From Coptis chinensis (taxonomy: Eukaryota > Streptophyta > Magnoliopsida > Ranunculales > Ranunculaceae), in contig CM027377.1 in NCBI GenBank assembly GCA_015680905.1, positions 36,604,501 to 36,668,500 on the forward strand: a DNA stretch of 64,000 nt. The letters are read 5' to 3'. Both the position numbers and the translations under genes were made by a program. The notes beneath the pieces were generated by a model. It made no database searches. It saw only the letters and a program-made list of their open reading frames with translations, and was not told where the DNA came from. The stretch's first letter is position 1; each line of letters starts with the position of its first letter. Shown here one piece after another: positions 1 through 11,262 of this stretch.

Positions 1-1
1 C

Positions 2-445
2 ATGGCATGTTTGCGTTTTGGTGGGAGTAAGACCTTACTTGAAGGCTTCATAGATGCAGACATGGCAGGTGATATTGACTCAATGAAGTCCACTTTCGGT
101 TATATGTTTACATTTGCAGGGGGAGCAGTTTTATGGCAATCAAAGTTACAAAAGTGTGTTGCCATGTCCACTACAGAAGCCGGGTATATTGCAGCCATTG
201 AGTGTTAGAAAGAGATGTTATGGATGAAGATATTCTTCAATGAACTAGGGCTAAAGCATAAATAGTTTGTGGTATTATGCGATAGTCAGAGCACCATCCA
301 TTTGAGCAAGAATCCAAATTTTCATTTTATATCCAAACACATATATATACGTTATCATTGGATTAGAGAAGTTCTCAAAGAGAAGCGATTATGCATTGAG
401 AATATTCATACCGACAAGAATGGGTCAGATACGAGGTTTTGCTGA
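2..445 (+). pseudogene. Ty1/copia RNase H C-terminal fragment
   Basis: The reading frame entering from the left edge encodes the end of a copia-type polyprotein. It shows the DADMAGDID block, the STFGY segment, a WQSKLQK segment and MSTTEAGYIA, followed after a stop by CDSQSTIHLSKNP and the KHIYIRYHWIRE segment. These are the catalytic Asp/Glu/Asp blocks of the copia RNase H. In-frame stops lie at about 207 and 262, and the usual pol ending after the HTDKNGSD block is scrambled from about 425. The product would process retroelement cDNA, but this copy is dead. It belongs with the LTR just downstream. Confidence 0.9.
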
Positions 446-553
446 AATGCAAGTGTGATGTTTGTTGTGCTACTGCCGGATTAGTAACACACTCCTCTTT
501 TTGATTTGGGAATGTGTGGAGGTATCCCCAATCATGGCTCGGGAGGGGGAGAT

Positions 554-1260
554 TGTTGGGTGGACCCTCACTATGTGAAGATTGGGTAAGAACTGTTTGG
601 GAACATCATAGGGGCGCATGCCCTTGGATATGCCTTGTGTGAAGGGTGCACACCCTCATGAGGTGAGTACGCCAATAAATGAGTATTGATAGGAGGATCA
701 CTATAAAGGCGGACGCCCTCGAACATGTCTTGTGAGAGGGGTGTGCCCCATGGCTTTGCACATGTAAAATTCTGATTTTTCGCAGATAAATCGAGATGAA
801 TCGAATTTTCGTTTTACATCGAAATTTCAAGATATTATATAAAAGAAGTTAGGGTTTTGACTCATAACATATAAGAGAGAAAAACCAAGTTTGAGAGCAA
901 CCAATATTGAGAAAAAACCCTTGCAAAGAGAAAAAAAACTTGTAAAGATATTAGTGAAGAGAGATCTAGTAAGTTTTGAGATACTTGAGAGGAATTATTA
1001 TAATTTTCCTTCTCACTTTTATAAAAAAAATTCTTTTGTGAAAGTAAGCATCTTAGTCGAACCACGATATATCTTGTGTTTTATTGTGTTATGTTTTTAA
1101 TTACTTTACATTATTATTGTTTATTTGTGAAAGTTAATTTCATAGTTTAGGTTTGTGATTGTTGATTGTAGTGAAAGTTTAGATGTTAATTGGAGTTTAA
1201 AGTGTTTATACACAAACTATCTTAGCAGGGATCGATTAGTATCGATTTTCTAGCCCTACA
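554..1260 (+). mobile_element. 3' LTR of the left-edge copia element
   Basis: A purine-rich tract (541-553, GGGAGGGGGAGAT) directly precedes TGTTGGG, which is the usual polypurine tract/LTR junction of plant copia elements. A TATA-like ATTATATAAAAG lies at 832-845. The U5-like part has the 'cgaaccacgatatatcttgtgt' type of ending seen in Tork/Tnt-like LTRs. The end is placed at CCCTACA (1260), a near-inverted match to TGTTGGG; it could lie elsewhere, because no 5' partner is in the window. Confidence 0.75.
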
Positions 1261-1320
1261 CAAATTTCGTCTGAAATTATTATGTTGATACACAAATTTC
1301 GTCTGAAATTATTATGTTGA
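1257..1320. repeat. 32 bp perfect tandem duplication
   Basis: Two adjacent identical 32 bp units (1257-1288 and 1289-1320) begin with TACACAAATTTCG and sit at the proposed LTR end. A duplication here blurs the element border and any target duplication. Confidence 0.9.
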
Positions 1321-2531
1321 TTGAGGAGATATCAGCTATGTTCTATTAGGAAATTGAGGAACAAATATTTTAATCTCTCTATGGACAAACATATTTTAAT
1401 CGACCCGAGGCTGGAAAGGCCAATGGAGTATGGAGAAAAGGATGAATTCACTGTAAATGCCGATGACCAGTGTTTTACACTTTTACCTTCCATACTAATG
1501 ATTGAACCTTAGAATTGGGTCCTAAATAGAAGAATAGCCCAGAGAAGGCACCCACGCTCCGAACCATGCACCTTTAAATGTAGATCCCCTAGCTCAATTT
1601 TATGCATCCTTTTTAAAAAAAACAGTAGGAATATTAATTTGTTCTCATGAAACTCTTTCGATAGTTCTTCACTTACGGCTTACCAGTTACCACCGAAATG
1701 AAATTTCTAGAAAAATAGTAAATAATAGAGAAAAATGAAAATTGGACATTTGTACTCTTTATCAGAATTCAGAAATGGAAGAAAGCTTAAAGCTGAGTTA
1801 GCTACAGATCCAAAATAAAAGTCAACCATCTATGCGTGCACGAGCAAGCATCAGCAAATAAAGGAACCATGCATGCATGCATGAGTGTTAGCTAAAGCTA
1901 TACATAAAAAGTTTAGCACTTTATAAAAGCTGATCAGCTAAGGTTAGTGGGTGACATATAAGCACACGTGGCGCATGATTAAACTGATGGTAAATTATTG
2001 CAGGCAAGATCTTCGCCATGAATCCATTTGAAAGCAATGTGTCTTCACTCCTTACCATATAAGACGACATGGAATAAGTGTTTTTTCGATCCTCTTCATT
2101 AACTTCAAAGTTCAAACTAATGACAATGTCATACATAGTTACCTAATTATACGTTTATACCATTAACAGGATCCCAAGCCCACAATCTTAATCCAAAATG
2201 CAAAAGATATATTATTGTTCAATCTATTATATTACTATACTAACGAAATTTAGTATGATGATAATAGCTTGTAATTAAGTTGAATTAGGTAGGTTGATTG
2301 AAACGACATATAGATCCTATTGTATTCTACATGACCCGAATGATGCATTGCATCAATTATAACCTCGATTTAAAGTTCCAATATATAATACATATATGCT
2401 TAACATAATCCACAAGAAAACAACTGTCTACTAAACTGTTTGCTAAAAAACCTGTCTGCTAAACTGTTTGGACATTTTTAATTCCTTGAAATTTTTTTTG
2501 ATGTAATTAATAAGTTTACAAATAAATTTGG
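1321..2531. other. Non-coding interval
   Basis: AT-rich sequence with no credible coding region. The only distinct object is a run of alternating CATG at 1868-1883 (RY-type CATGCATG motif, self-complementary). A similar run occurs at 3766-3778. Nothing else is recognised. Confidence 0.6.
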
Positions 2532-2825
2532 ATTTGGGTTAACTAGTATTACTCCCCTAAGATGGGAAATTAGGAGACTGTTAATTTGTATTCACACGGT
2601 CAATTTGGATTTGACTGTTAATTTTCAAATCAAGAAGAAAATGTTCAATTTTACTTAGGTGGGAGCAGTTGTGTTATTTTCAGTTATTTGACCTAAAAAT
2701 TAACAGTTAAACCAATCAAATCAAGTTGACCGTGTGTTTGGAGGGAGGAGACCCTAATTTCCCATTTAGTTGGAGGAAAATCATAATTGGATCATATAGT
2801 GGGGGTAATACTAGTTAACCCAAAT
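2532..2825. mobile_element. Fold-back MITE A
   Basis: A terminal inverted repeat of about 25 bp begins ATTTGGGTTAACTAGTATTAC at 2532 and reappears inverted at 2801-2825. Complementarity continues inwards: GGGAAATTAGG (2565 area) pairs with CCTAATTTCCC (2753 area), and the CACACGGTCAA/TTGACCGTGTG blocks also pair. Nearly the whole 294 bp can therefore fold into one stem. No coding capacity. No clear target duplication could be fixed, so the superfamily is undecided. Confidence 0.85.
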
Positions 2826-5800
2826 TCTTTTCACGTAAGCATTTCAAAGCATACTTCAATGAATCAAAATTTGGAATTGAAATTTATTTGTGTTGGATAC
2901 GAATATTTGAAAATTTAACATAGTTCATTAATCAAATTTATTTTGATTTGCAGTAAATTAAATGGTTCGAAGTTTGAATTTTGCAAAGTGTAGTTGCTAG
3001 CTAGCTTAGCATGGTAAATGCTATGCTTGGGCGTGCTATGAAATGTAATGTCTGATGATACATTGATACCTTTCTTTCCTCCCAGATAATCAGATGTGTT
3101 ACATTGCTCAAAAGCAGTAAATAACTAGTTATCCAGTACCATGCATAATGTCATTGGAGAGATCGAGTACAGGAGAAGGAGTACGTATGTACCAAATATA
3201 TGGTCAGATATGAAAAAGAAGAGGATGACAGGTCATTGGTCTGGCGTGATATTTTTATTGAGTTAAAAAGGTCATTATGCACTAGTAAGTAGGCTGTAAG
3301 ATTAGAGTTAGTGTTCTTAAGGTATTGGTGAAAGTAGGTCTATATTTGGTAGCCTTTTGTTGGGAAGATATTCATTTAGGCTGAAAGGGTATAGTATATG
3401 AGGGGACAAAAGAATCAGGAGTGTTCTGAGAAGATCACTGTTAGTCCTTAAGCTAGAGGGACATATATTGACAAAAAGGTAAGATTGCTTTCATACTTGG
3501 ACTTTCTCTGTTCATGCATGCCTTTCATTATTTGCTGGAAGGTAATTAATTAAAGCTGGTAAAAAGAAATAATATCATCAGAAAGGGATGTCTGTGTGTC
3601 TTAATTCATTTTTCTCTCTATCATCCATTTTTTGTGGTCTAATATTAAATCAAATTGAGGGACTTAGGTGAGGATTTGTCGTGCACAGTTAAATACCCAC
3701 GGCATTTGATCTTCAGCTTGATGCTTTTAAGGCATGGACCGCAGAATATCCTGCTCTTTGTCTGCCATGCATGCATGCCACGCACCTTCTGACCTTCATC
3801 ACGTACTTCATAATTCTCATGTTCCATGAAGGAATGGGTCCATATCATTTTCTGCTAAGAGTATGTATGGGAAATCAGAGTAAAATTAACAATAATTTCT
3901 GTGATCGTAGTTCCAAACCTCCAACTGTGAAGTGGCAAATATTTCGAAGGGCCTCAATAGTCAATTTATCCTCTTATACTATAGAAATTTCAGGTAATCG
4001 TAATCCCAAGACATAACAAAAACACAAAATGGACCCTAACAAAATACCAGTGTGAATCCAACTACTGGTCAGGGGCTATTTTCCTTTGCAAAATTATAGT
4101 ATTATACAGTTGAGTGAACCTCATGGGGAGTTAGCAAATCTCGAGTTTCCGTGCTTATTTTCTAAATATTAGATGTGCCATTCTACTTAAGAGTTCAATT
4201 AACATTGAACATAGTTTGACCAATGCTAAATTGTATCTTGGCAGGGTGACAGGGTCCAGTGCGAGCACCAAAACATCGAAATAAATTCCAGTGCCGAGCT
4301 TTAGCAAAAAATTTGATTTATTGCTGATACTTTTTTTTTTTAACTTTTTATTCTTTACCACATGTCCATATTTACTTACACTATCTCTTTTAATTTCTCT
4401 CCATCCGTATAGTATGTTTTATTTTTACCGTAGTTATGTGTTTTTTGTTGTTGTTTTTTTTAGTCACCACGACTTGATCCCAGGACCAACTTACTGAAAA
4501 TCCACCACATCCACTACTAACGGACCATAATAATGTTGATGTCTTGTGTATAGTTCTCTTCTAACCTCCAATGGACTTGTTCTTTCAAGTTTTAACCATG
4601 GTCTCTAATCTTGGGACTAATAAACATGTAGGAAAATTTCCTTTGCAATGTCATCACAGGATAAGGTAGTTCAAAAATGTTATGAAACAAAGACAAACAC
4701 TAAACGACTAAAATCTACCTATATTTTCATTTTCAAACCTCAGGCAAACCTTTATAGCGCAAGAAAATGTCAAGTTAAATGCTTTTTAAGTCCGACAAGC
4801 CTTTTGATACTCGTCTCATCACCAAGATTTACTATCCCAGTTTCCAAGTTCCAACATTTCAAGGGACTCTTCTGCAAAAGGTGTGTTGATCGACATAGCA
4901 GTTTAGCTCACAACCAATGAACCAGCCTTTCAAAGCACCATTTGGATACCTCTACGTGTTCATCTAAGTTTTGGACACCAAGGAAATATATGTGTAGCAT
5001 ACTAGGATTCTAGTTTGGATGTCAATTGGCAATAAAAGCCTACATTGGGACGATGTCTGGATATTTTTGGTTAATTTGTTAACATATAACGCACTTCTAG
5101 GGCCTAAACGGCTACACCATCAAAACAACCAGTGGCTACAGCCAAAATGTTCATCTGTGATAGTTGAGTTGAGAACTTTGTCTAGGGCTTTTAAATTAGG
5201 CATCCGACTTAATTAGAATTCAATTTGAACTTGCATCATGGGTGCATATGGCGACAACAATTGAGGTCCAAGACTTGGTGTGCATTTGCCTTGGCGTTTG
5301 ATATGTTCTAGCTAGCTAGTACTCCGGGATTTTAATCTGATAATTTTGGTGGGTTTGATGTAAGAGTCGCATTGACGCAGAACGTAATTTGGAATTTTGT
5401 AGACGTTTGTTCCATAACCCTTCAATTCTAAATGATCTTGTTTCCCAGTGAAAGTGGGAATTGAAAAGTAGCTCAGATTTTTTATCTTCATGTGTTGAAA
5501 GTCATTCAAATAACAAGTGTAAATCTGTAACCTCGATTTTTAAATCTTTGAGCAAATGTATTAGGTGTAGGGAAGATCCATATTTGTGATATTTTGAACC
5601 AAAAAAAAGGCGTGTGTTACCCAACTTTCAATAGTCACAAAAATTTCTAATTTTTTTCAATAAAACGTAAAAAGTTTCTGAATTTCTAAACGAATAAACA
5701 GTAAAAATAGTAAAAGTCTCTTAATTCTCGATGTTTATTGATTTTGTTTTTACGATTTTTATGATGATGAATAGTATAGCTTTCTATATATTTATTTTAA

Positions 5801-5873
5801 TATTTTATTTTCTAAATTGAAAATATTTGCATGATATTGTAATAAGAGACTTTTGCATGATATATATATAGGG
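2826..5873. other. Non-coding interval
   Basis: About 3 kb of AT-rich sequence with only short random open frames. None has a recognisable domain, start context or codon pattern. A CATGCATG run lies at 3766-3778 and several homopolymer T tracts around 4329-4460. No transposon termini are recognised. Confidence 0.5.
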
Positions 5874-6239
5874 GGAGGGATCAATATACCATAGTTTTCA
5901 TATTATGGTTTATACCATGACTCACAACTTCACCCACAAGACAAACTAGAACCTAATTTTTTGTGGATATGTCCAACAAACCATGAAGATCATCTCTACA
6001 AAATTTCAGCTCATTTGATAATGTTTAACAATGTTAAAAGATGATTGCAAAATCGAAAAATTTGGCCCGTTAAAAAAAATTTAAAGTTGTCAACCAATTT
6101 TTAAATAGGTTAGAGATTTCTAAATGAGTTGAATTTTTGTGAAAAATCTATCCATAGTTAGGAGATTATATCCACAAAATATTAGCTTTTAACTCATCTT
6201 GTAAAGGAACGTGGTATAAACCATGGTAAACAGATCCCT

Positions 6240-6241
<2 letters not shown>
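5874..6241. mobile_element. MITE B (GGAGGGATC termini)
   Basis: The left end GGAGGGATC at 5874 matches GATCCCTCC ending at 6241 in inverted orientation. The ACCATGGTTTATACCA-like blocks inside each end also match. Both flanks are TATATA, consistent with insertion at a TA-rich target. The interior contains the 'taattttttgtggatat' and 'atctctacaaaatttca' blocks shared with MITEs C and E. No ORF. Confidence 0.85.

Positions 6242-6298
<57 letters not shown>
6242..6298. repeat. (AT)n microsatellite
   Basis: An uninterrupted TA dinucleotide run of about 57 bp directly follows MITE B. It probably grew from the TA target region between MITEs B and C. Confidence 0.95.
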
Positions 6299-6300
<2 letters not shown>

Positions 6301-6302
6301 CA

Positions 6303-6690
6303 GCTCTTAAAATGACCTTAAAATAAGTATTAAACTAAGTACAAAATCTAAGACAACCAACAATTTCACCTACAAAATGAATTAAAACATAATTTTTTGT
6401 AGATATGATCTACCGACTATAAATATCATTTCTATAAAAATTCAACTCATTTGATATCCTCTAACCTAGATAAAAATTGTTGTCCACTTTTGAAAAAAAA
6501 TCTAACAGTCCCGAAATGTTGAGTTTTTCCAATCATCTTTTGCATTTGAATTTTATGTAAAGATAATCTTTATAGTCAGTAGATCATATCTATAAAAAAA
6601 TTAGGTTTTAATTCATTCCGTAGGTGAAGTTGTGGGTTGTTTTAGATTTGATACTTAGTTTGATATTTATTTTAAAGTTCTTTTAAGAGC
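6303..6690. mobile_element. MITE C (GCTCTTAAAA termini)
   Basis: The left end GCTCTTAAAATGACCTTAAA at 6303 pairs with the inverted right end ...TTTAAAGTTCTTTTAAGAGC ending at 6690. Complementarity runs some 37 bp, and further inner blocks match. The centre carries the same 'aattttttgtagatatgatctac' and 'ttcaactcatttga' modules as MITEs B and E. Non-coding. Confidence 0.85.
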
Positions 6691-7914
6691 CGAGCTATAT
6701 ATATTTTTGCAAATTTTGAATTTGATATGTACTCAAAATAACAATGACATCACACACTGCATACTATGTTATGTTTTAATTATTTATGGTTTTCTAATTT
6801 TTTCCATTTTTTTTTTTTTGAATTTATAAGAATTAACGATTTCATTCTTGTTGAATTGATGTCAAATTCTGATTTTGTGACTATGCTCTCTCAATTTGGA
6901 ACCCAAACAAACAAACAAATTCAGTTCAACTTTCCAAAACCACGCTGTACACAAAAGCTGGATAGACAAATTATGCAAAATTCCAGTTAAAATTTGCCGA
7001 AGTAAATCCAAAATGTGACGTGTATAGGAATAGAGGATTATAAGCATGGCCAGCATTGACACCTATGATTAATAACACTTTCATCCATTTGCTTTAAATA
7101 ATTTGGAAAGTTTTTGAGAAGTATTTATTTCAATGATTACATCCCAAAGACAAAGTCTAATAATAATTTTGTCATAAGTTTATAGTGATTTTTAATTTTG
7201 CCATAAATTCAAAATTGGGGTGATATCATCATATTTTACTTATAATTTCTGCTCAAAAGCACATTTTCATTAATAATTTCGGTTAAAAAACAAACCGAAC
7301 TGATGCTATTTATATATACTGACATAAGTCTGGTTTTGGACTCATGGCGAAATTAAAATTGAAATGGACTTAGGGTGAATTTTTTTAGAAAAATAGACTC
7401 TCTGCCCCAATTACTTGTATATATTTATTCATGCCAACTGCAAGGCATTTTAATTTGCGAAATTAGAGGCAACCTGGCATTTTAGACGGAGTTGCTTGCG
7501 GCTTTTGATAATCTACATGAATAAATGTTGTACGCGTCTTTAATTAATTGTGAGATTTTTATGACGGATCAAGTTAAATTGAAAAGAAAGGTTTGTGACG
7601 TACTGAATTCTGTGATGATGGGGAGGCCGAACCGAGTGACAATGCCTTGAACATATATACTTTTGTGACTGACAGTAAATATTTCACCTCATCTCGTTCA
7701 ACTAATAAAAGCCATTAGACTACTGTGATCGAGTGATAAACGGATAATGCTCCTCGAAGTTCACCCATAAAATGATGACGTCCATTATGATTGTGATCTT
7801 AACTGAGTTAAGATCCGGCAATTAACTTTGACAGCTAGTTGGTCCATATGTCCAACTAAAAAATCATCGGAACAAACAAGGAAAAAACAATACAGAAAAT
7901 ATACACCCAGAACC
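6691..7914. other. Non-coding interval
   Basis: AT-rich DNA with no supported gene, RNA or transposon terminus. The open frames present are short and lack domain signatures. Confidence 0.5.
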
Positions 7915-8400
7915 TGGTCATCGAGTCGAGCTATTCGTGAGTGATTTGAGATCAGCTCGTCGAAGGCTCGATTCAAACTCGTCTCCACAAAACTCATTCT
8001 AGATAGCGAATAGTTCACGAGATACTTATGAGCTATTCAAGTTGAGTTCGACCTCGAATAGCTCGCGAGCTGCTCGTTTTATAAACCCATACGTAGTATA
8101 TAATTTATAATTTATAATTTATACGTCATTTTATACTTTATATCCAGCTATAATTTACAATTTATACTAGTTTTAATATTTTATATACATTTTTTTTCGA
8201 GTTTGAGCTCGAGTTTAAGTTCAAACGAACATAACTGAACTCGAGCTTGAACCTGAGCTAAAGCTCGAAGTGTAAAACGAGTCGAGCTTGAGCTTCAATA
8301 TTAAGTTCGAATGCGAGTTCGAGTTGAGCTTCTGCATGTGCGAGAACTCGAGTATAGCAAAACTTGACTCGGGTAGCTCGATGAGCAGCCATACTCGGAA
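7915..8400. repeat. TCGAG/GAGCTCG-rich degenerate element
   Basis: Both sides of this stretch are dense in TCGAG, GAGCTCG and AGCTCG words (7915-8075 and 8195-8395), with an AT-rich centre. The outer parts are partly inverse to each other: CATCGAGTCGAGCTATTCG near 7918 versus the inverse of the end near 8385. This resembles dispersed GAGCTCG-rich plant repeats of transposon origin. Exact ends and superfamily cannot be fixed by eye. Confidence 0.5.
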
Positions 8401-8513
8401 AATGGAGGGTATCAGTGATTGACATTTTTTCTTCACGGCATACGAACAAAGTTCCAAAATCCAGCGAACCTGTGTAGTTTTGGTTTCCCTGCATTGAACC
8501 AACAATGTAGGAT

Positions 8514-8525
8514 TCTTACTGAGCG

Positions 8526-8588
<63 letters not shown>

Positions 8589-8617
8589 AAAAACAAAAAC
8601 AAAAACAATAAGTCAAT
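8514..8617 (+). mobile_element. Poly(A)-only retroposed insertion with 13 bp TSD
   Basis: The 13-mer AACAATGTAGGAT occurs at 8501-8513 and again at 8618-8630. Between the copies lie 12 unremarkable bases, 62 consecutive A (8526-8587), and CAAAAA repeats with a short tail. A long target duplication plus an A tail is the mark of LINE-driven target-primed insertion. Here almost nothing but the tail was integrated, so the source transcript cannot be named. Confidence 0.75.
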
Positions 8618-8630
8618 AACAATGTAGGAT

Positions 8631-9080
8631 GGAATGATGGATCACAATTTTGCCCAGAGGTGCGACCACATTCCCAAGTCCCAAGATTTGAAGTTATAAT
8701 ACTGATGTTTAGTTGCACACGCCCAATCTTAGATTCCAAGATCCAAATTCACTTAATTACCGTCATCAGATAATGAACCTAACTCAGACACTCCGAATTT
8801 AGGTTCCTTCATCCTGATCAAGGTTCCAAGTCATCTTCTAAATAATTAAGTGTCTGCTCGAACTCGACGCATGGCAAAATTTATACTAGTCTGTGTGCCT
8901 CTATCACATACTACAACAACGCCTTAGGTCGTGTTCATTATTCCGAACGGAATATCTGAATTCCGTCCAATATTTTAATTTTTCAAAAAATCGAAAAAAC
9001 AGTATAGAGTCGAAATATTGATAATTCCAAAATTTGTTGAAATTCTGAATATAGCATAGGTTGAAATATTATGAATTTCG
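8631..9080. other. Non-coding interval
   Basis: No gene or element end is recognised. Short TTTCGAAATT-like words recur near 8960-9080 and lead into the tandem duplication. Confidence 0.5.
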
Positions 9081-9720
9081 GTTTTTAGATTTGTCGAAAT
9101 TCCGATCATTTTGAAATCCCGAACTATGCTTAGGGCATTCCTAATGCAGGTAGCAATATTTTCCTGCCACGTAAGTGCCACATAGGACAATTTCCTATTG
9201 TAATTAGCCTCTTAGTGAGAAGCTACAAGGCGTTGTCCAATGCAAATGTGACTTTTAAATTTCGGACGAAATGATTTATTTCGTCTAGAAATAAAAACAT
9301 AACTCTTTTGCTTGAAATATCGAAAACACGCGGGAAGGAATGAAACATCTCGTCTAATATATATATATATATATATCTTGACATATTTTAGGGAGGGGTT
9401 TTTAGATTTGTCGGAATTCCGATAATTTTGAAATCCCGAACTATGCTTAGGGCATTTCTAATGCAGGTAGCAATATTTTCCTGCCACGTAAGTGCCACAT
9501 AGGACAATTTCCTATTGTAATTACCCTTTTAGTGAGAAGCTACAAGGCGCTGTCCAATGCAAATGTGACTTTTAAATTTCGGACGAAATGATTTATTTCG
9601 TCTAGAAGTAAAAACATAACTCTTTTGTTTGAAATATCGAAAACACGCGGGAAGGAATGAAACATCTCGTCTAATATATATATATATATATATATATATC
9701 TTGACATATTTTAGGGAGGG
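9081..9720. repeat. 317-323 bp tandem duplication
   Basis: The segment beginning GTTTTTAGATTTGTCG at 9081 recurs at 9398 and is colinear to about 9720. Only scattered substitutions and a different (TA)n length (about 9356-9376 versus 9674-9699) separate the copies. Each unit contains GGGCATTCCTAATGCAGG, a (TA)n run and CTTGACATATTTTAGGGAGG. No coding capacity. Confidence 0.9.
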
Positions 9721-10008
9721 GTTCTAGAGACATATTTTACAAAATAATCAAAAAAATCAAAAAATTTCAAACAGTTAATAATTTACAAAATTTGGCTAAT
9801 TGTAGACCGTTCAGTTTCACTATTTTTGATATTATATTTGGCAAGTTTAGAAATTTTTGATTTTTTTTTATTATTTGTGACAATGTTTATAATAGTTAGG
9901 AGATCATATCTACAAAATACTAGCCTAATCCGAAACTTATAAATGTTCTAACGATTTTGAGTTAGTTTACATGTCAAGATAAAATATGTCCCTAAAACCT
10001 CTCCTCCC
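9714..10008. mobile_element. MITE D (GGGAGG termini)
   Basis: The left end GGGAGGGGTTCTAGAGACAT at 9714 is inverted in the right end ...ATGTCCCTAAAACCTCTCCTCCC ending at 10008. The stems extend through the ATATTTTA blocks. An inner block, 'ggagatcatatctacaaaatactag', resembles the interior of MITE B. Non-coding. Confidence 0.75.
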
Positions 10009-10028
10009 TTCTCCCTATATATAATATA

Positions 10029-10413
10029 GGGCGGATCTTAGAAGTACATACTTAGTTTAAGTTAAAATAAGTACGTAAGTAAAACTTTACCTAGAAAATT
10101 AATTTAAATCTAATTTTTTGTGGATATCATCTACTCACTATAAATATCATCTCTACAAAATTTCAACTCATTTGAAAATCTCTAACTTATGCAAAATATT
10201 ATTTTCTGGACTGTTAGATTTCTTTTTAAAGATGACAACAATTTTTAGTTAGGTTAGAGGTTTCCAAATGAATTCAAATTTTGTGGAGATAATCTTTATA
10301 GTATGTAGATAATATCCACAACAAAAATTAGAGTTGAATTTATTTTCTAAATAATGTTTTACTTACGTATTTATTTTAACTTTAAAATAAGTATATATTT
10401 CTATAATCGGGCC
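10029..10413. mobile_element. MITE E (GGGC termini)
   Basis: The left end GGGCGGATCTTAGAAGTACATA (10029) matches the inverted right end ...TATATTTCTATAATCGGGCC (to 10413). A long stem includes TTAAAATAAGTACGTAAGT and its inverse. The interior shares the 'attttttgtggatat' and 'caaaatttcaactcatttga' modules with MITEs B and C. No ORF. Confidence 0.85.
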
Positions 10414-10491
10414 TGTATATATATATACGTACTAGATTGATGCACGCACGTTTATGTGCGTTTTGCTTAGAGTATAGAAAGATAATATCGT

Positions 10492-10800
10492 CAATCTACT
10501 AAAAGAACATGGATAAAATAGTCAAAACAAAAACCAAACTATGTATGACAAAAAATGACTAAGAGATTAAGAAATACATAAAAACATGAATTTTTTACTA
10601 TTGTGGGACAGTAGATGAGAGTGTGATTTGTAAAGTAGTTTAGACAATCTACTAAAAGAACATGAGTAAATTAGTCAAAACGAAAACCAAACTATATAAG
10701 ACAAAAAAATGACTAAGAGATTAAGAGATACATAAAAAAATTATTTTTTAATATTTTAAGACTGTAGATGAGGGTCGTGATTTTTAAAATAGTTTATATA
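10492..10800. repeat. 153 bp tandem duplication
   Basis: CAATCTACTAAAAGAACATG starts at 10492 and again at 10645. The two units stay colinear to about 10800 (ACTAAGAGATTAAGA and GTAGATGAGGGT blocks). The sequence before it (10430-10470, TACTAGATTGATGCACGCACG) looks like the start of a dispersed repeat, but no ends were fixed. Confidence 0.8.
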
Positions 10801-10807
10801 TAAATAT

Positions 10808-11256
10808 ATGCTAGCGAGCTATCACTCTTTGGGTAGCATGCTGACACTCGGTACTCAGTGAAAGAAAAAAATAATTAAACGTGGCGAAAAAAAAAAAAAA
10901 AAAAAAAATAGGGTGAGGTGCTGCAACTTTTTCAACTTAAGTATGTTTATATTCTGTGTTTTCTGACTTTTTTCAAGTTTATAATTTTCATTGATTGAAA
11001 TGAATTTTACCACTCTGATACTCTGATCGTGTGTTCTTTAACAGTACAAAAAGAGAAACCAAACTCTACAGTGTAGTTTACCACATTTCTTTGATTCTCT
11101 TGCAATTACTTTTTGTATGGAGAAAAGAGAGGTAATCATGGCTGATGGAGAAGGAAGGGAGGGAGGAGAGAGAAGGCATCTGGTCTTAAGTTATTAAACT
11201 TTGTCCAATAGTGGGGTATCACCATGCTACCCCATAGAGGGGTAGCTCGCTAGCAT
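10808..11256. mobile_element. MITE F (ATGCTAGCGAGCTA termini)
   Basis: ATGCTAGCGAGCTA at 10808 is repeated in inverse at 11243-11256, and the next blocks GGGTAGCATG and CATGCTACCC pair as well. A 22 bp A run lies at 10887-10908. The 449 bp have no coding capacity. The target duplication is unclear. Confidence 0.8.
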
Positions 11257-11262
11257 TCCTTA

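Noticed and set aside
3640-3870. Possible MIRNA-like locus around the CATGCATG run
   Set aside because: No known miRNA sequence recognised and no long paired arms; the self-complementary run alone is not evidence.
4648-5216. Two small plus-strand frames of 65-90 codons
   Set aside because: No domain, poor start context, no homologous block recognised in other frames nearby.
8221-8739. A 172-codon minus-strand open frame
   Set aside because: About 20 residues are poly-Phe from the 62 bp A run, and the rest is GAGCTCG-rich repeat; no domain or start context.
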